From assembly GCF_028453695.1 (NCBI RefSeq), contig NC_135773.1, forward strand, positions 25,965,782-26,029,781: a stretch of DNA of 64,000 nt, given 5' to 3'. Positions 47,857 to 57,945 of this stretch are shown one piece after another. Under the pieces are notes generated by a model, which was not told the DNA's origin, searched no databases, and was given only the letters and a program-made list of their open reading frames with translations. Within the stretch, counting starts at the first letter, position 1. Every line of letters starts with the position of its first letter. Source of the DNA: Augochlora pura (taxonomy: Eukaryota; Arthropoda; Insecta; Hymenoptera; Halictidae). A program made the position numbers and the translations under genes.

Positions 47857-47883
47857 CGGCGCGGCGCGGCGCGGCGCAGCGCC
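47857..47883 (+). repeat. GGCGC pentamer microsatellite
   Basis: About five units of GGCGC (complement of the CCGCG class) with one CAGCG variant. Confidence 0.85.
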
Positions 47884-47949
47884 AGTAGTATAAGTCAAAT
47901 TAGTTCGTAACTGGTATCACAGCTCTGCGTGTACCTTCGAGCTTCTCCT

Positions 47950-47979
47950 ACGACTACTACTACTACTACTACTACTACT
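47950..47979 (+). repeat. (CTA)n trinucleotide microsatellite
   Basis: Nine CTA/ACT units. It reads poly-Thr in one frame, explaining the Thr-run open frame at 47929. Confidence 0.9.
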
Positions 47980-49105
47980 GTGCAACTGTGCCTGGCGGTA
48001 TTGAAATACTTTCTGGTACTAATTACTCGATACTATGTTACTAAGCTCGAAGCAGCATTCATGTCGCTTATACTGCACGTTAAACGAGACATGATTTCAA
48101 CGAGGTTACTCCTGCAACAGTTTCTCGTGAACAATTAATTATTCCGATGCACGCTCTGTATATCGGACGTGTGTTCGTGGAAGTACGTTTCTTTTGTACG
48201 TAAACAAACGAGGCGTATGACGCAACAGACGAAATGTTAATTAACCTTTGTTGCGCGATGCGTTACAGCGTCGTCAAGTGTGCGACGATTAAGTCGCATA
48301 GCAGTAAAAGTTATACCAATATGCCAATACTCTCGGCAGTAACCGTATACTTCGCGTTAAACAAATAAAGCTCGTGAATTCTGAAACGAATTTTCCAATA
48401 AAAACAGCAGAACGATAAACCCGAAAATAGTGTAAAATTGAAACGAGGATGGGTCGGGTGTTGAAAAAGAAGCTCAGCTTGCGGCGGTTTCAGCGGAACA
48501 CTTTATTTTTCAATTGCCAAAGCGATTCAGTAAATTAAGAGCGGCGCGGCTTGGTGGAAGGGCGCCCGTATAATTTCCGCGGCAGATTATACGGCTGCGT
48601 GTGCAGGAAGAAAACAGGTCGTCGCCGCTGTTTCGTTGGCCGGGAGGAGAACCGAATGCATTAGCGGCGGTAAGCTCGAAAATATTTTTTCCCGGCCAGA
48701 CCGAGAAGCAGTTAATTTCCCGGGCGGCTCGGATCCGTATGCCGCTTTATCAAAGCGTTTTTTCTATTCGAAACCGGGGACCAAAAACTCGCCGTGCTTT
48801 ACGAGGAGGCTAGTTCGTTCTGCCCCCCCCCCTCCCCTCCGTGCCTCGATAACGGCCGTTTCGCATATACCGCGTTGCCCCTCAACCCCCCCAGGGAAAC
48901 AATCGGCCGTGATTCGAACGGCGGAGCCCGCACGTTTCTTCGAAGAGCTCTCGCCGCTCCTGGAACTTCCCTACCGTCACCTGGCCGAGTGACGTGCAGG
49001 TGACGTCCGCGGCTAAGAATGATTTATCGAGACCGCTCGCACAAAAACGGCATCACGGTAACGACGTGACTCTAAAATCGAGGGGAACATTAGCGATCTC
49101 GAGGA
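47980..49105. other. non-coding interval
   Basis: AT-rich to about 48470, then GC-rich. Frames of 118, 70 and 69 codons overlap at 48601-49003 and lack motifs; a C8 run lies near 48824-48832. Confidence 0.5.
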
Positions 49106-49106
49106 G

Positions 49107-49135
49107 GGTGGGGGGAGGGGGAGGGGGAGGGGGAA
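49107..49135 (+). repeat. (GGGGGA)n hexamer tract
   Basis: Four units of GGGGGA after GGTGG. Four closely spaced G5 runs make this the most G-quadruplex-like plus-strand tract in the window. Confidence 0.85.
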
Positions 49136-49431
49136 AAGAAATGAATTTCTGTCGGCCGTTCCCCGTGATCCGTGCACGCGCGCCGGTAGGACGGATAAAT
49201 TGCGAGCATAAATAAAGGGGAATGTCGCTCGAATCGGTGGCTGTATCGTAGATCCGAGACTGTTACAGGAACGAAAAGGCGGCGCGCAATTTTCTGATCG
49301 ATGTTGAGGGGGCGTTTTCTTCCGCGCGTAGGGAATAAGCCAGCTTTATGTTGCTGTTTCTCAGAATCTAGTGCAGGTATCAAGTACTTTTTGCAGAAGC
49401 GAACAATTTGCTAGTACGGCTCTAATGTCTG

Positions 49432-49550
49432 TTAACTACTATGCCACAGAATTATCAAAATAATAAATTAATAATAAAAATAATAATCGTACCAAAATGT
49501 ATTTCTGAATTTACTACTATGCCATAGGATTATAAAAATAATAAATTAGA
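49432..49550 (+). repeat. divergent tandem duplication, 78-bp period
   Basis: TACTATGCCACAGAATTAT-CAAAATAATAAATTA near 49437 is repeated as TACTATGCCATAGGATTAT-AAAAATAATAAATTA near 49515. Confidence 0.7.
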
Positions 49551-49625
49551 GCGAATAAATTCAATAAATTTATATCTGGCGACGCAATTCTATAAGAAAA
49601 ACAAATACATGTTGGAAATGAAAAA

Positions 49626-49701
49626 GAAATATATGTAGGAAATTAAAAATCCACGTATTTATTAAGAAATGTATGGAGGAAATTAAAAAGTCCACGTATT
49701 T
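49626..49701 (+). repeat. divergent tandem duplication, 40-bp period
   Basis: GAAATATATGTAGGAAATTA followed by AAAATCCACGTATTT (49626) is repeated from 49666 with a G inserted before TCCACGTATTT. Confidence 0.75.
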
Positions 49702-51293
49702 GCCAACTTAACGACTGGTACATCTTAAAGGTAGATTTTAGAACAAGTTTAGTAATTCCGCAGGGTATGATATTTTTGTGAGGGAGTACCTTTATGCAAA
49801 GGCGCAGCGTAAAAGTTACAAATACACCCTGTTTTCTTTCTTTCCAGAGAAAAGAGATAAACACGAGAAATCTCGTAGCCGGTCTTTTACGTCTCAGCAT
49901 TGAAACACGGGAAATCTTGTGAGCGGTCGTTTAAGTGTTAACGCGAAACTAGGTCAGTTTTCACTCATTCAAAAGATCATCCTGCTATAAATACTATAGC
50001 AGTCCTCCTACATTTTGTGGATCCGAAATTTAGTACGACGAAAGTTTTAATGGATATATTCCTTTTCAAAACTGGACGATTAATGCCGTGGCCCGTATAC
50101 AGGGCGGTCGACGCAATTATTACAAGTCATAACTCCGTTATTATTGCATTTCTGAATGCCACAGAGGAAAGATAATTAGTTCGAAGAGCACTACATATGT
50201 AGGCCTTTAAATTTGTTTTAAATGCAGCAATTAACAATTACATTTACAATTAATATTTTCTGCGTTGTTCTGAAAGTCGAAGTGTAAAGTCTAAAAGTTG
50301 TTCTGAAAATCGTATCATACAGAAGTCTTAGAATTGTCTTGAAAAGCATTCGTGTTCTCAGTTTCCGTATTTCTCTATCCTAGTCTATACCGATCAAATT
50401 AAAGCAACTTATTATTCAATATATTTCTGCATACATGACACATCAGTCAATATGTCAACGCGTTAAAATTACAACAGCATCGTCTCCGTGCCGGAAACGG
50501 TACGCGGAAGCGCTGCGTAGCGTCGATTGATGAGAAATACCGACGGCCGAAGATTGTAAAGCTGCCCGCCGGTGGCGGATTCGATATTTGCCATAATTTA
50601 AGGCGATCGTAAAACGCCGCCGGGTCCGCAACACGTCAGATCCCGGACAGCCCCGGTAGCTGCATGAAACGTAGCTTGTCTCGACCCGAAAGTCGGCTGC
50701 CCCCCGCGGAAGAAAAAGTTGCTCCGTGGCATGCTGGGAAATATATTAACCCGTGAGCACCGACGGGGGCTGGGGGGGTTGGTTGGGGGAACTCCTGGCT
50801 GGCAGACGGGTATCGCGCGCCGGAATCTGCCTCTCGCAGGATTTGTCTCTGTCCGCTCGAAGCACCGATGCCGGTGGAAACCGTTTCGCGAAAAATATCC
50901 GCGGACGTTAGTTTAAACAAACCGTAGCGGGCGACCGCGTGTCCCGCGACACAGTTTTCGAGGCATTTTAGCGGAAACGTTTATTCGACAAATTTTTCTA
51001 TGAAACTCTCTGCATCGAGAACCATTTAAAACGGACATATTCTTCCGTACGGTGTTTACCCTCGACTGTAGAAATATTTCATTTTCCGCTAGAATACCTT
51101 ATTTGTTTAACTTCTAACGGTTTCTGCAGCGGCACGAGGAGAGCAAACACAATTTTCTGCAAAAAGTAGCACGATAATGTTGTGCCCGCTGTGGAAGGTA
51201 TTGGGAGAGAAAGCAGCGCTTAGTATAGAGTAATAGAAACAACGAAACAAACGTAATATTGTGAACAATAAAATTTTCTCTCGAACGAAGGAA
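49702..51293. other. non-coding interval
   Basis: No gene recognised. AT-rich except a GC-rich block at about 50480-50960, where overlapping 94- and 65-codon frames occur without motifs. Confidence 0.5.
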
Positions 51294-51295
51294 AT

Positions 51296-51394
51296 ATTGT
51301 AGGGATTATTATTTGGAAATCCTACGAAACTCCGTGGTAATATGACAAACGGTGGAAACAACGTTAGATAACAATAATAGCAATAGTTTATTAG
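51296..51394 (+). repeat. dispersed about 97-bp repeat, copy 2
   Basis: From TTGTAGGGATTATT through GCAATAGTTTATTA, matching 15222-15318 in the same orientation. Shared words include CTACGAAACTC (CCACGAAACTC in copy 1) and GTGGTAATAT. Class undetermined. Confidence 0.6.
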
Positions 51395-52286
51395 TAATAT
51401 CGTATCGATTATTACTTGGTTTTCTTGTTAATTCGAGATTTAGCAAGCAAGTCTGAATTGTTTTGGAAAGAGGGCGTTTATTGATTTCTCATAAAAAGAA
51501 GAAGGAACTTGCACCCTAATATTAAGTTCGAACGAATAGCTCGTGAAAAACGATAGGAAAAGATCGTTCTGTCCACAAGTTCTGATTAAGCCGGAAAAAA
51601 AGAAGCGGACATTTTTCATGTATGCTGATAATGCGCGATAAATATTCAGGTGTACACCGATCCCCGTTCCGGTCGGAAGACCGCAAAAAGGGCGGAGAAA
51701 GGCGGATCGGGATGGGAGCAAAGTGAGAACCAGCAGCAATCTGTTATTAATTCTGCGGGGCGTTGCGCGAAAGCGAATTCGTTTTCTCGTTAACTAAACC
51801 GTCAGCGGCCACGGAATTTATCGCCGTCGGAATTATAAGCAATCCACCGAAAGTGATTTAAAGTGGGGATAGATGCGAGCAATTTCTGCTTCGTCCACCT
51901 TAACCGCCCCTCCCTCCTTCCTGCCGCCGAGAGCGGAAACCAAGGACTCGGCTTGCACCATTCCGCCATTAGTTCCTCGCCGATCGGTGAAAGGAACATT
52001 TTGAAGGGACATAAATCGCTGTCGGTGGGGTTGTCATCGGAAATGCAGCAGCGCGACGCCGATCTTTCAGCCGAGTCTTCTATCTATCTTCTATGCAGAT
52101 TTATGTGCCATATCTGCGCCGACATTTCTGGTTTATGTTTTGTCTGGCAGCAGCATACGACTGTACTACTTGTAATGCTTGATTTTGCTAACACGTGCAA
52201 ATGTGTTGAAGTACCGGGTGTTTCAAGCAGTCTGAATTTTTGGGATTTAACCACTTAGTTTTTCTCATACACAGCTACATAGTATC
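51395..52286. other. non-coding interval
   Basis: No gene recognised. A 131-codon plus frame at 51863-52258 and a 99-codon minus frame at 51440-51739 have no identifiable domain. Confidence 0.45.
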
Positions 52287-52288
52287 AA

Positions 52289-52360
52289 CCTTTTGCAATC
52301 GAAGCCATTTTAACTATTTTGAAATTATTTTTCTGCTGTACAGTATTTCCATTCCATTGC
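52289..52360 (+). mobile_element. truncated TTAA-target MITE, family B (left end)
   Basis: CCTTTTGCAATCGAAGCCATTT, a GAAATTATTTTTCTG block and TTTCCATTCCATT match the first about 70 bp of the complete element at 46840. The TTAA has mutated to TCAA. No right end is found downstream. Confidence 0.6.
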
Positions 52361-52862
52361 GGCTCTGCGAGCCACTGTAGATATCGAAGAACCTGTATAA
52401 AAATCCTCAAAAAATAAGTTCCGAGGCTCGCACAGCAGAAGAAGCCGATCTCCCAATCTCTTAAACGAAAAAAATATAATCCGCCAAATGTTCGACACTT
52501 TCAACTCCGTCACGGAGCATCTTCGCCGAGATAAACACGAGAAATCACTTGGCGCTCGGTACGCTAGAATTTTCGCCTCCGTTCGCCGGAAAAAAAGTCG
52601 CTTGGTCGAAGAATTAATCCGGGAGACGGGGGGGGGGGGGGGGGGGTGTAGTCTCGTTTGCATTTCCGTCTTTCCGTATTTAAATACAAAAAAGTTTTTC
52701 TATCGGTCCGCGCGCGCCGCTCGCCCCGTGACCGGAACGGTTCAACCCAGGAAACGCTGGCCATTTGTAAGGAGAAAGTTCCGGCGAACGTCCGCCTTAT
52801 TCGACTTGGTACGGACCCCTCTCCTCTAGGAAAAAGTAAGTTTCGCAGTTTTTCAGGGAAGT
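52361..52862. other. non-coding interval with G19 run
   Basis: No gene. Frames of 112 (minus) and 113 (plus) codons overlap and read across the homopolymer, showing they are artefacts. Confidence 0.5.
52628..52646 (+). repeat. G19 homopolymer
   Basis: Nineteen G residues. The exact count is likely unreliable in assembly. Confidence 0.9.
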
Positions 52863-53147
52863 TTCTTATCTGCCGGCGGGGCCACGGGAACGAGATAAAG
52901 TGCGTCGATTGGCCGCTGCAACTGGGGATCGTCGTTCGCCAACTTTTCGGTCACGATTACGTATCTAATTGCGGTTAATCCGCCATCTAACCCATAAATT
53001 CACCTTTATACGCGTTTTTCTTATCTACCGCGGCCGATACCCTGCTCTGACAGCCGCTTGAAACTTCGCCGGACCACCGAGTTTCTTGAATAAATTTCTT
53101 ATCTGTGATATGGTTACGATCATAAGCGACCGGGCTACCGATAAGTT
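52863..53147. promoter_or_regulatory. cluster of GATA-factor-type sites (candidate enhancer)
   Basis: The exact 9-mer TTCTTATCT (complement AGATAAGAA, the WGATAAGA consensus for GATA zinc-finger factors) occurs three times, at 52863-52871, 53018-53026 and 53096-53104. AGATAAAG lies at 52893 and CGATAAG at 53139. Three exact copies of one 9-mer in about 240 bp are far above chance for unique sequence, and the flanks of the copies differ, so they are not a simple tandem repeat. GATA factors such as Serpent or Pannier bind such clusters in insect enhancers. No target gene is visible in the window. Confidence 0.35.
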
Positions 53148-53899
53148 CTAATTAGTATCGTTTTAAAGCGATAATATATCGTTGCTCATATGTGCCAACT
53201 TTGTCGGAATAATGAATTTAATTTCTTTTATATTTATTACACAGTGGTGTAACGCGCAAAGTATCTGTTAATGAAAGGGCAGAAAGTGCAACGTGCGGCA
53301 GAAAGTGGCGATAGCTCGCACGTTGCGATCAGGTAGGTCGAATCGATCCTCTCGCCTCTCTCTGCTCGCTAATATTTCGAACATTGTACCGGTGTGATAA
53401 CTTTTCGCTCGCGTTACTGAGAGCGGTTCGGTTTCGACCGATGATGAATTTTTTGGCCGAACCGTCTACCGGTTCACACCATGCGTACGCTCCGTCATTC
53501 GGTCAGCGCCGAACTGTTACGTGTAGGTTTATCGGTTTTGTGGGTTCCATATAAAAAATGTATTCAATCGTTTTCAGACGAATTTAAAACAAAAATTCAA
53601 ACATTGATGGCGTTGGTTGGTTCAGTTAAGGGAATCGAACAACATTTATATTTAGTGGATTTTATCTAGTCATCGCGCCTATGGCACGCATTAAACCTGA
53701 AAGGGCTAATACGTTGACAGTGAAAAGGTGACTATGTATTTCAACATGTAGCAGTGGAAATTTAACGCAACAGTCGAAACTTCGAAAACGTACGAATCAA
53801 AAGGATAAAACTAATAGAATGATAGATACATTCAATTTGTGTGAATTCCCTCTCCTAGATTTCTGTAAAATTTGTTAGTAATACGCTGGATGCCACGCG
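53148..53899. other. non-coding interval
   Basis: AT-rich with a mixed segment at 53270-53510. No gene recognised; a 62-codon plus frame at 53481 has no motif. Confidence 0.5.
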
Positions 53900-53956
53900 A
53901 GCCATATTTAACTCACGCTGTGTTTGGTCAGAAGGCTACGTGAGTTAAATATGGCT
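53900..53956. ncRNA. candidate hairpin RNA precursor (miRNA-like)
   Basis: AGCCATATTTAACTCACG (53900-53917) pairs perfectly over 18 bp with CGTGAGTTAAATATGGCT (53939-53956). The 21-base loop can pair further (G-C, T-G, T-A, T-A) after two mismatches, giving a stem of up to about 25 positions with a small terminal loop, the general shape of an animal miRNA precursor. A shortened third arm, GCCATAACTCACG, lies at 53973-53985. Strand is undetermined because a perfect inverted repeat folds on both. It does not match any miRNA I recognise. Alternatives are a short palindromic insertion or a foldback transposon end. Confidence 0.3.
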
Positions 53957-53985
53957 TTACCCATGGATTGAAGCCATAACTCACG

Positions 53986-56900
53986 CCCGTAAATCTCCTA
54001 TATTTAAAATTTGTCAAAAAGTAATAAATTCGACGCAGTTTTAAATCAAATCAATAACAGATTTATAACCCATTAGGTCGGCTTTTTCTAATTTGACAAC
54101 TATTGCGTATATTATTCACATGCGTATAAAGCACATCAAATTACAATACAACAATATTCGTACGAATAAATATTCAATAAACAAAAACACGATAGTTGAA
54201 AATATTTCGATAACACCTGTAGCAGATCGGCTCCTGGATATCCTCGAATCCAATGCGCGCAGAAGTATCCGAAACGAAGATTCAGATGTCACAAACGTTC
54301 GAACATCAGAAATATCATTGAAATGTCGCATAAACTGAGTGAAACATCGCGGGCATTTGATGCGTGACCAGAGGCGACACTTCTGATCTCGAATACACGA
54401 CCGTGTGCTCCAAACCGTGATCCGTAATCCGTTATCAGCATGTATACGGCCGCCGTTTCTGTCTGATGTAGTACAATATTCGCGCGCGTTCGCGTCATAG
54501 ATGTTTTATTTTTATTTTTAACGTCGCGCGGCATTGGTGCTTTATGATCCATTTTATGGGGAATTTCATTCGAGGGCGACGCGCACCACGCTGACACCGT
54601 GTTACATCGATAAGTTTTCGTGCAAACGGTGTAAAAACTATTTATCTTTTACAAGCTAAAATACCGCACTATAGCCGACCGATCGTTTGCAATTTCAGTT
54701 GTAAACGTTCCTCTAAGGACTCGACACTGGAAAGCAAGTTACATTGCGTGTACAAAAATATTCTATTCTTTTCATTTATATAATAATATATGTAACATGT
54801 AATAGAATATATATTATATATTACATATAATAGAATATAAATAAGCTTTGTGTGTGAGTGAGCTGTGAATGTGCAGACACATTAATGAGTCGTCATCATC
54901 GCAGTCATCTGACAGAAGAAGTGGAAGGTGAAAATATAAAATGACAAAGAAGTACAAAAAATCAGGATGCGGGAAATGGTTGAGCTTTGATGGCTGGATG
55001 TTTAGGGTTCTGATTGCTTTGTGACCTCAGGTGTGCTCCTCGCTGTGACGGTCGAGGAACCAAGCTCATAAAATGGTTGGACCACGTTGCGTTTGGACAG
55101 GAGCTGTTTACTCAGGTACGCGGACGATCGAGTGATCGTTGTCTCTCGAGGCTAGTTAGCCGTCTCTTAGCTTCCCAAATCGGTGACGGAACAATGCCAA
55201 ACAAACTATACCGGACTAAAGCCCCCCAGCGCGTTAATTCTAGTCTCGGCGATTATTTTAGCTCGCACTCGATACTCTATATCGGCTCTCGTCGAATTAT
55301 AAGTCAAACAGTCGAAGGAAATGCGACGGAGTTCGCGGAAGATCGACGAGAACGTTAAGATGCGGTCGTTTCCGGTGCCGAGCGTCCTCTAACTGCCACG
55401 GCAGCGGTCTTCAAAGACAACACCGATGTCGGCTAAGTCCGCCGGCAACTGGCGAACAACTCTATAAATTCAAAACTTAAACTCGACGCCGCTGATAGGA
55501 CCGACCGGCTGACCTCCGTCGCACCTTCGACCGCCGTGTATACCGAGGGCAGGCTCCACCGAGGCGCACCGGTCCAATGTTTGCCCCCTAAATTTCGTTG
55601 TGGCCGCGATTTGGAAGTTCGATGGGTCCGACGGCGCGCTCGGAAACCCCTATCGGCGACCCGGCGTGTCCCGAGGAGCCGAGATTTAATCGAGAAATCG
55701 AGTGGGAATATCGAACCGCCGGGAAATTCCGTGCCGAAGGGGGACCAAGAGAATTCTTGTCAAGTTTCCACGCTCCCTCCACGTTTACGAGCACGTTATT
55801 TGAGGATACTGGGTCAGAAATTTCTATTCAAATCCCACCACTAATATTCTTGACTCGTTTTAGAGATCCGAGAGGGTTGAACGATTTACCGGACTGCCTC
55901 CGTATTGTTACCGACTATGGATTGTCTCCGCGCGGGAGACAAATGAGATTACTGGGCAGAGGTCACCTGCCTTTGGTCTACAAATATGTTTCCTCTGTAA
56001 ATGTATGTACATATTATAGGTTCATTTATATTCTGCAGATTGGTATAAAGCCGTTATGTAACCTCTCATAACCTTCGTAGATTTTTTATTGTGAATTCAT
56101 TGACTATTAATACAGTATAAATGTCTTCGAACAATTCTTTACGATCTTAATATAATAATTCTTACTTGTTAAGACTCCAATGTATCATAAATATCTTGGA
56201 ATGAAGCATGAATCCTTTTGATTTCGTTCAGTAAATAATAGAATTGAAAAAGTGAATAATTACGACGGGCGGAGTAATTGCCGCACCGAGCACGATGCTA
56301 AATTCTTCGATTAACAGTCCACTTTGTCCCGTTGACCCGTGCATTATCATCGCACAGACGCTGATTAGAATCGACGTCGATCGATGCTTTGTGCGAGTTC
56401 AAGTAGCATTGGCCGAACAATGATCGGGCGGTCGAATCCGGTATCCGAAAGACGATCGTCGAATTGTTGTCAGTATCATCGGGACTCTGTGTCGCCGGGC
56501 TGTTCCCGTTGTTTTCCTCCCGGCCGGCCCTGTGTTCCGCAGGACCGCAAAGTTTACCGTGAAAGTGGTTCGTTAATTGAGTATCGCGAACAATTCGTCG
56601 TCGAGTCGCGAGAAATTCATTCGTGCCGGCCGTCAAGCATTGCCGGACCGTTTTGCTCTCGCGTCAAAGAGGGCTGAAGGGTGCTCTCGCCCCACCCTTC
56701 CAACTTCCCCGACGTCGGGATTCAAAGTGGTTCCACATTGTGTCGCGGGCTTAAACTCGACGCTCGCTCTCGCGAATCGACACTACGAAATCCGGCGAGC
56801 AGCCGGCCCGCGCGCGGTGCACCGCGTCCACGCGAGCCTCAAAACTCTAAGCTCCGGTATTCAACTGGGAATCGACAATGGACTGCGGCGACAGAGGCAG

Positions 56901-57896
56901 TCAAGCCCGACAGAGAGTCCAGAGGAGGCGGGGCAGGGGAAGTGGGGGACTTTGTTCTAAGATTCCGGCGAATCCCGCGACGCTCCCGCCTCATTGTGCC
57001 GCTCTCAATGGACTCAAGACGATTGACGCCGGGCCGCAGTCGCCGCAGTCGCCGCAGCTCGCGGAAAGTGCCGGTTCACGTGTATCTTCAACTCGCACAC
57101 CGCGGAAGAATTAATTTTCCGCTTAACGCCGTCATCGACGTGGTAGAGAAAAAGTCATCGCCGCAGCCACGTGTTCATGCTCTTGGCTTATAGCACACAG
57201 TATCGTTAACTTTTAACTAGCCAGCGACGAAATACGCATTTTCGCGTATCATTAACGATAATGGAGATATTGCTTTGTAAAGGTAATAAACTTGTCTGAA
57301 ATTACAAGAAAATCGAATCTAAAGGAAAACTTCGTCGCCGATCTTGAAATTGACAATGAAATTGACAACGTCGTCAAGGCGGTGATAATGCACATGCTAT
57401 TATCAATACATGCATATCCCCGAGATTTCCTCATTAAAATCACACGGGGACATTACTGTCGCGTCATCGGAAATACGCCCCGTCCTCGGCGCCCGTTGAG
57501 CTGACAAAGCGGAAATGAAATTAAAGCACATCCTGGAGTAACGTGGATACGAAAGATTTGGCCGGGGCTCCGGCGAGAGTCAAGAAATTTATAAAGCCAC
57601 CGTCGCGATTGCAGTGGTCGCAGCATTTAAACGGATCGCAAAGTGGTTACGTGGGGCTTCGCGATAGAACGTCTCCTCATTACGGAAACAACGCTCGGGA
57701 CCTCGTATATCAGGTCTAATCTAGCCGGCCATTACTTTCCACGAATTACAAATATCAAAACAATTTATTTCTCGGCGGCCGTCACGATCATCTACGGTGA
57801 AATTATGACGACGCGAATAACTTTCGGCGACCAATGGGAAAACCGCGAGGTAACGTAAACGCGACAACGTTGCACATTCTTTTGTAACGACGTGCA
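53986..57896. other. non-coding interval
   Basis: No gene recognised. AT-rich to about 54960 with an ATATATTA-rich patch at about 54778-54840. GC-rich at about 55020-55800 and 56290-57200. The longest frames (157 codons at 55598-56071, 170 at 56681-57193) overlap others and lack motifs. A frame ending in LIKWLDHVAFGQELFTQ before CAG|GTACGC at 55116 resembles an exon with a donor, but no acceptor or partner exon is convincing. Confidence 0.45.
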
Positions 57897-57897
57897 G

Positions 57898-57945
57898 TTA
57901 TATAGTTAATAATTATTCACTTTATATAGTTAATAATTATTTATG
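57898..57945 (+). repeat. tandem duplication, 24-bp period
   Basis: TTATATAGTTAATAATTATT followed by CACT is repeated directly as the same 20 bases followed by TATG. Confidence 0.85.

Noticed and set aside
55014..55120. Possible exon ending LIKWLDHVAFGQELFTQ before a GTACGC donor
   Set aside because: The upstream acceptor is weak, there is no start or partner exon, and the peptide is short and unrecognised.
55805..55845. TTCAAATCCCACCA resembling a tRNA 3' end
   Set aside because: The presumed T stem does not pair and no A box lies upstream.
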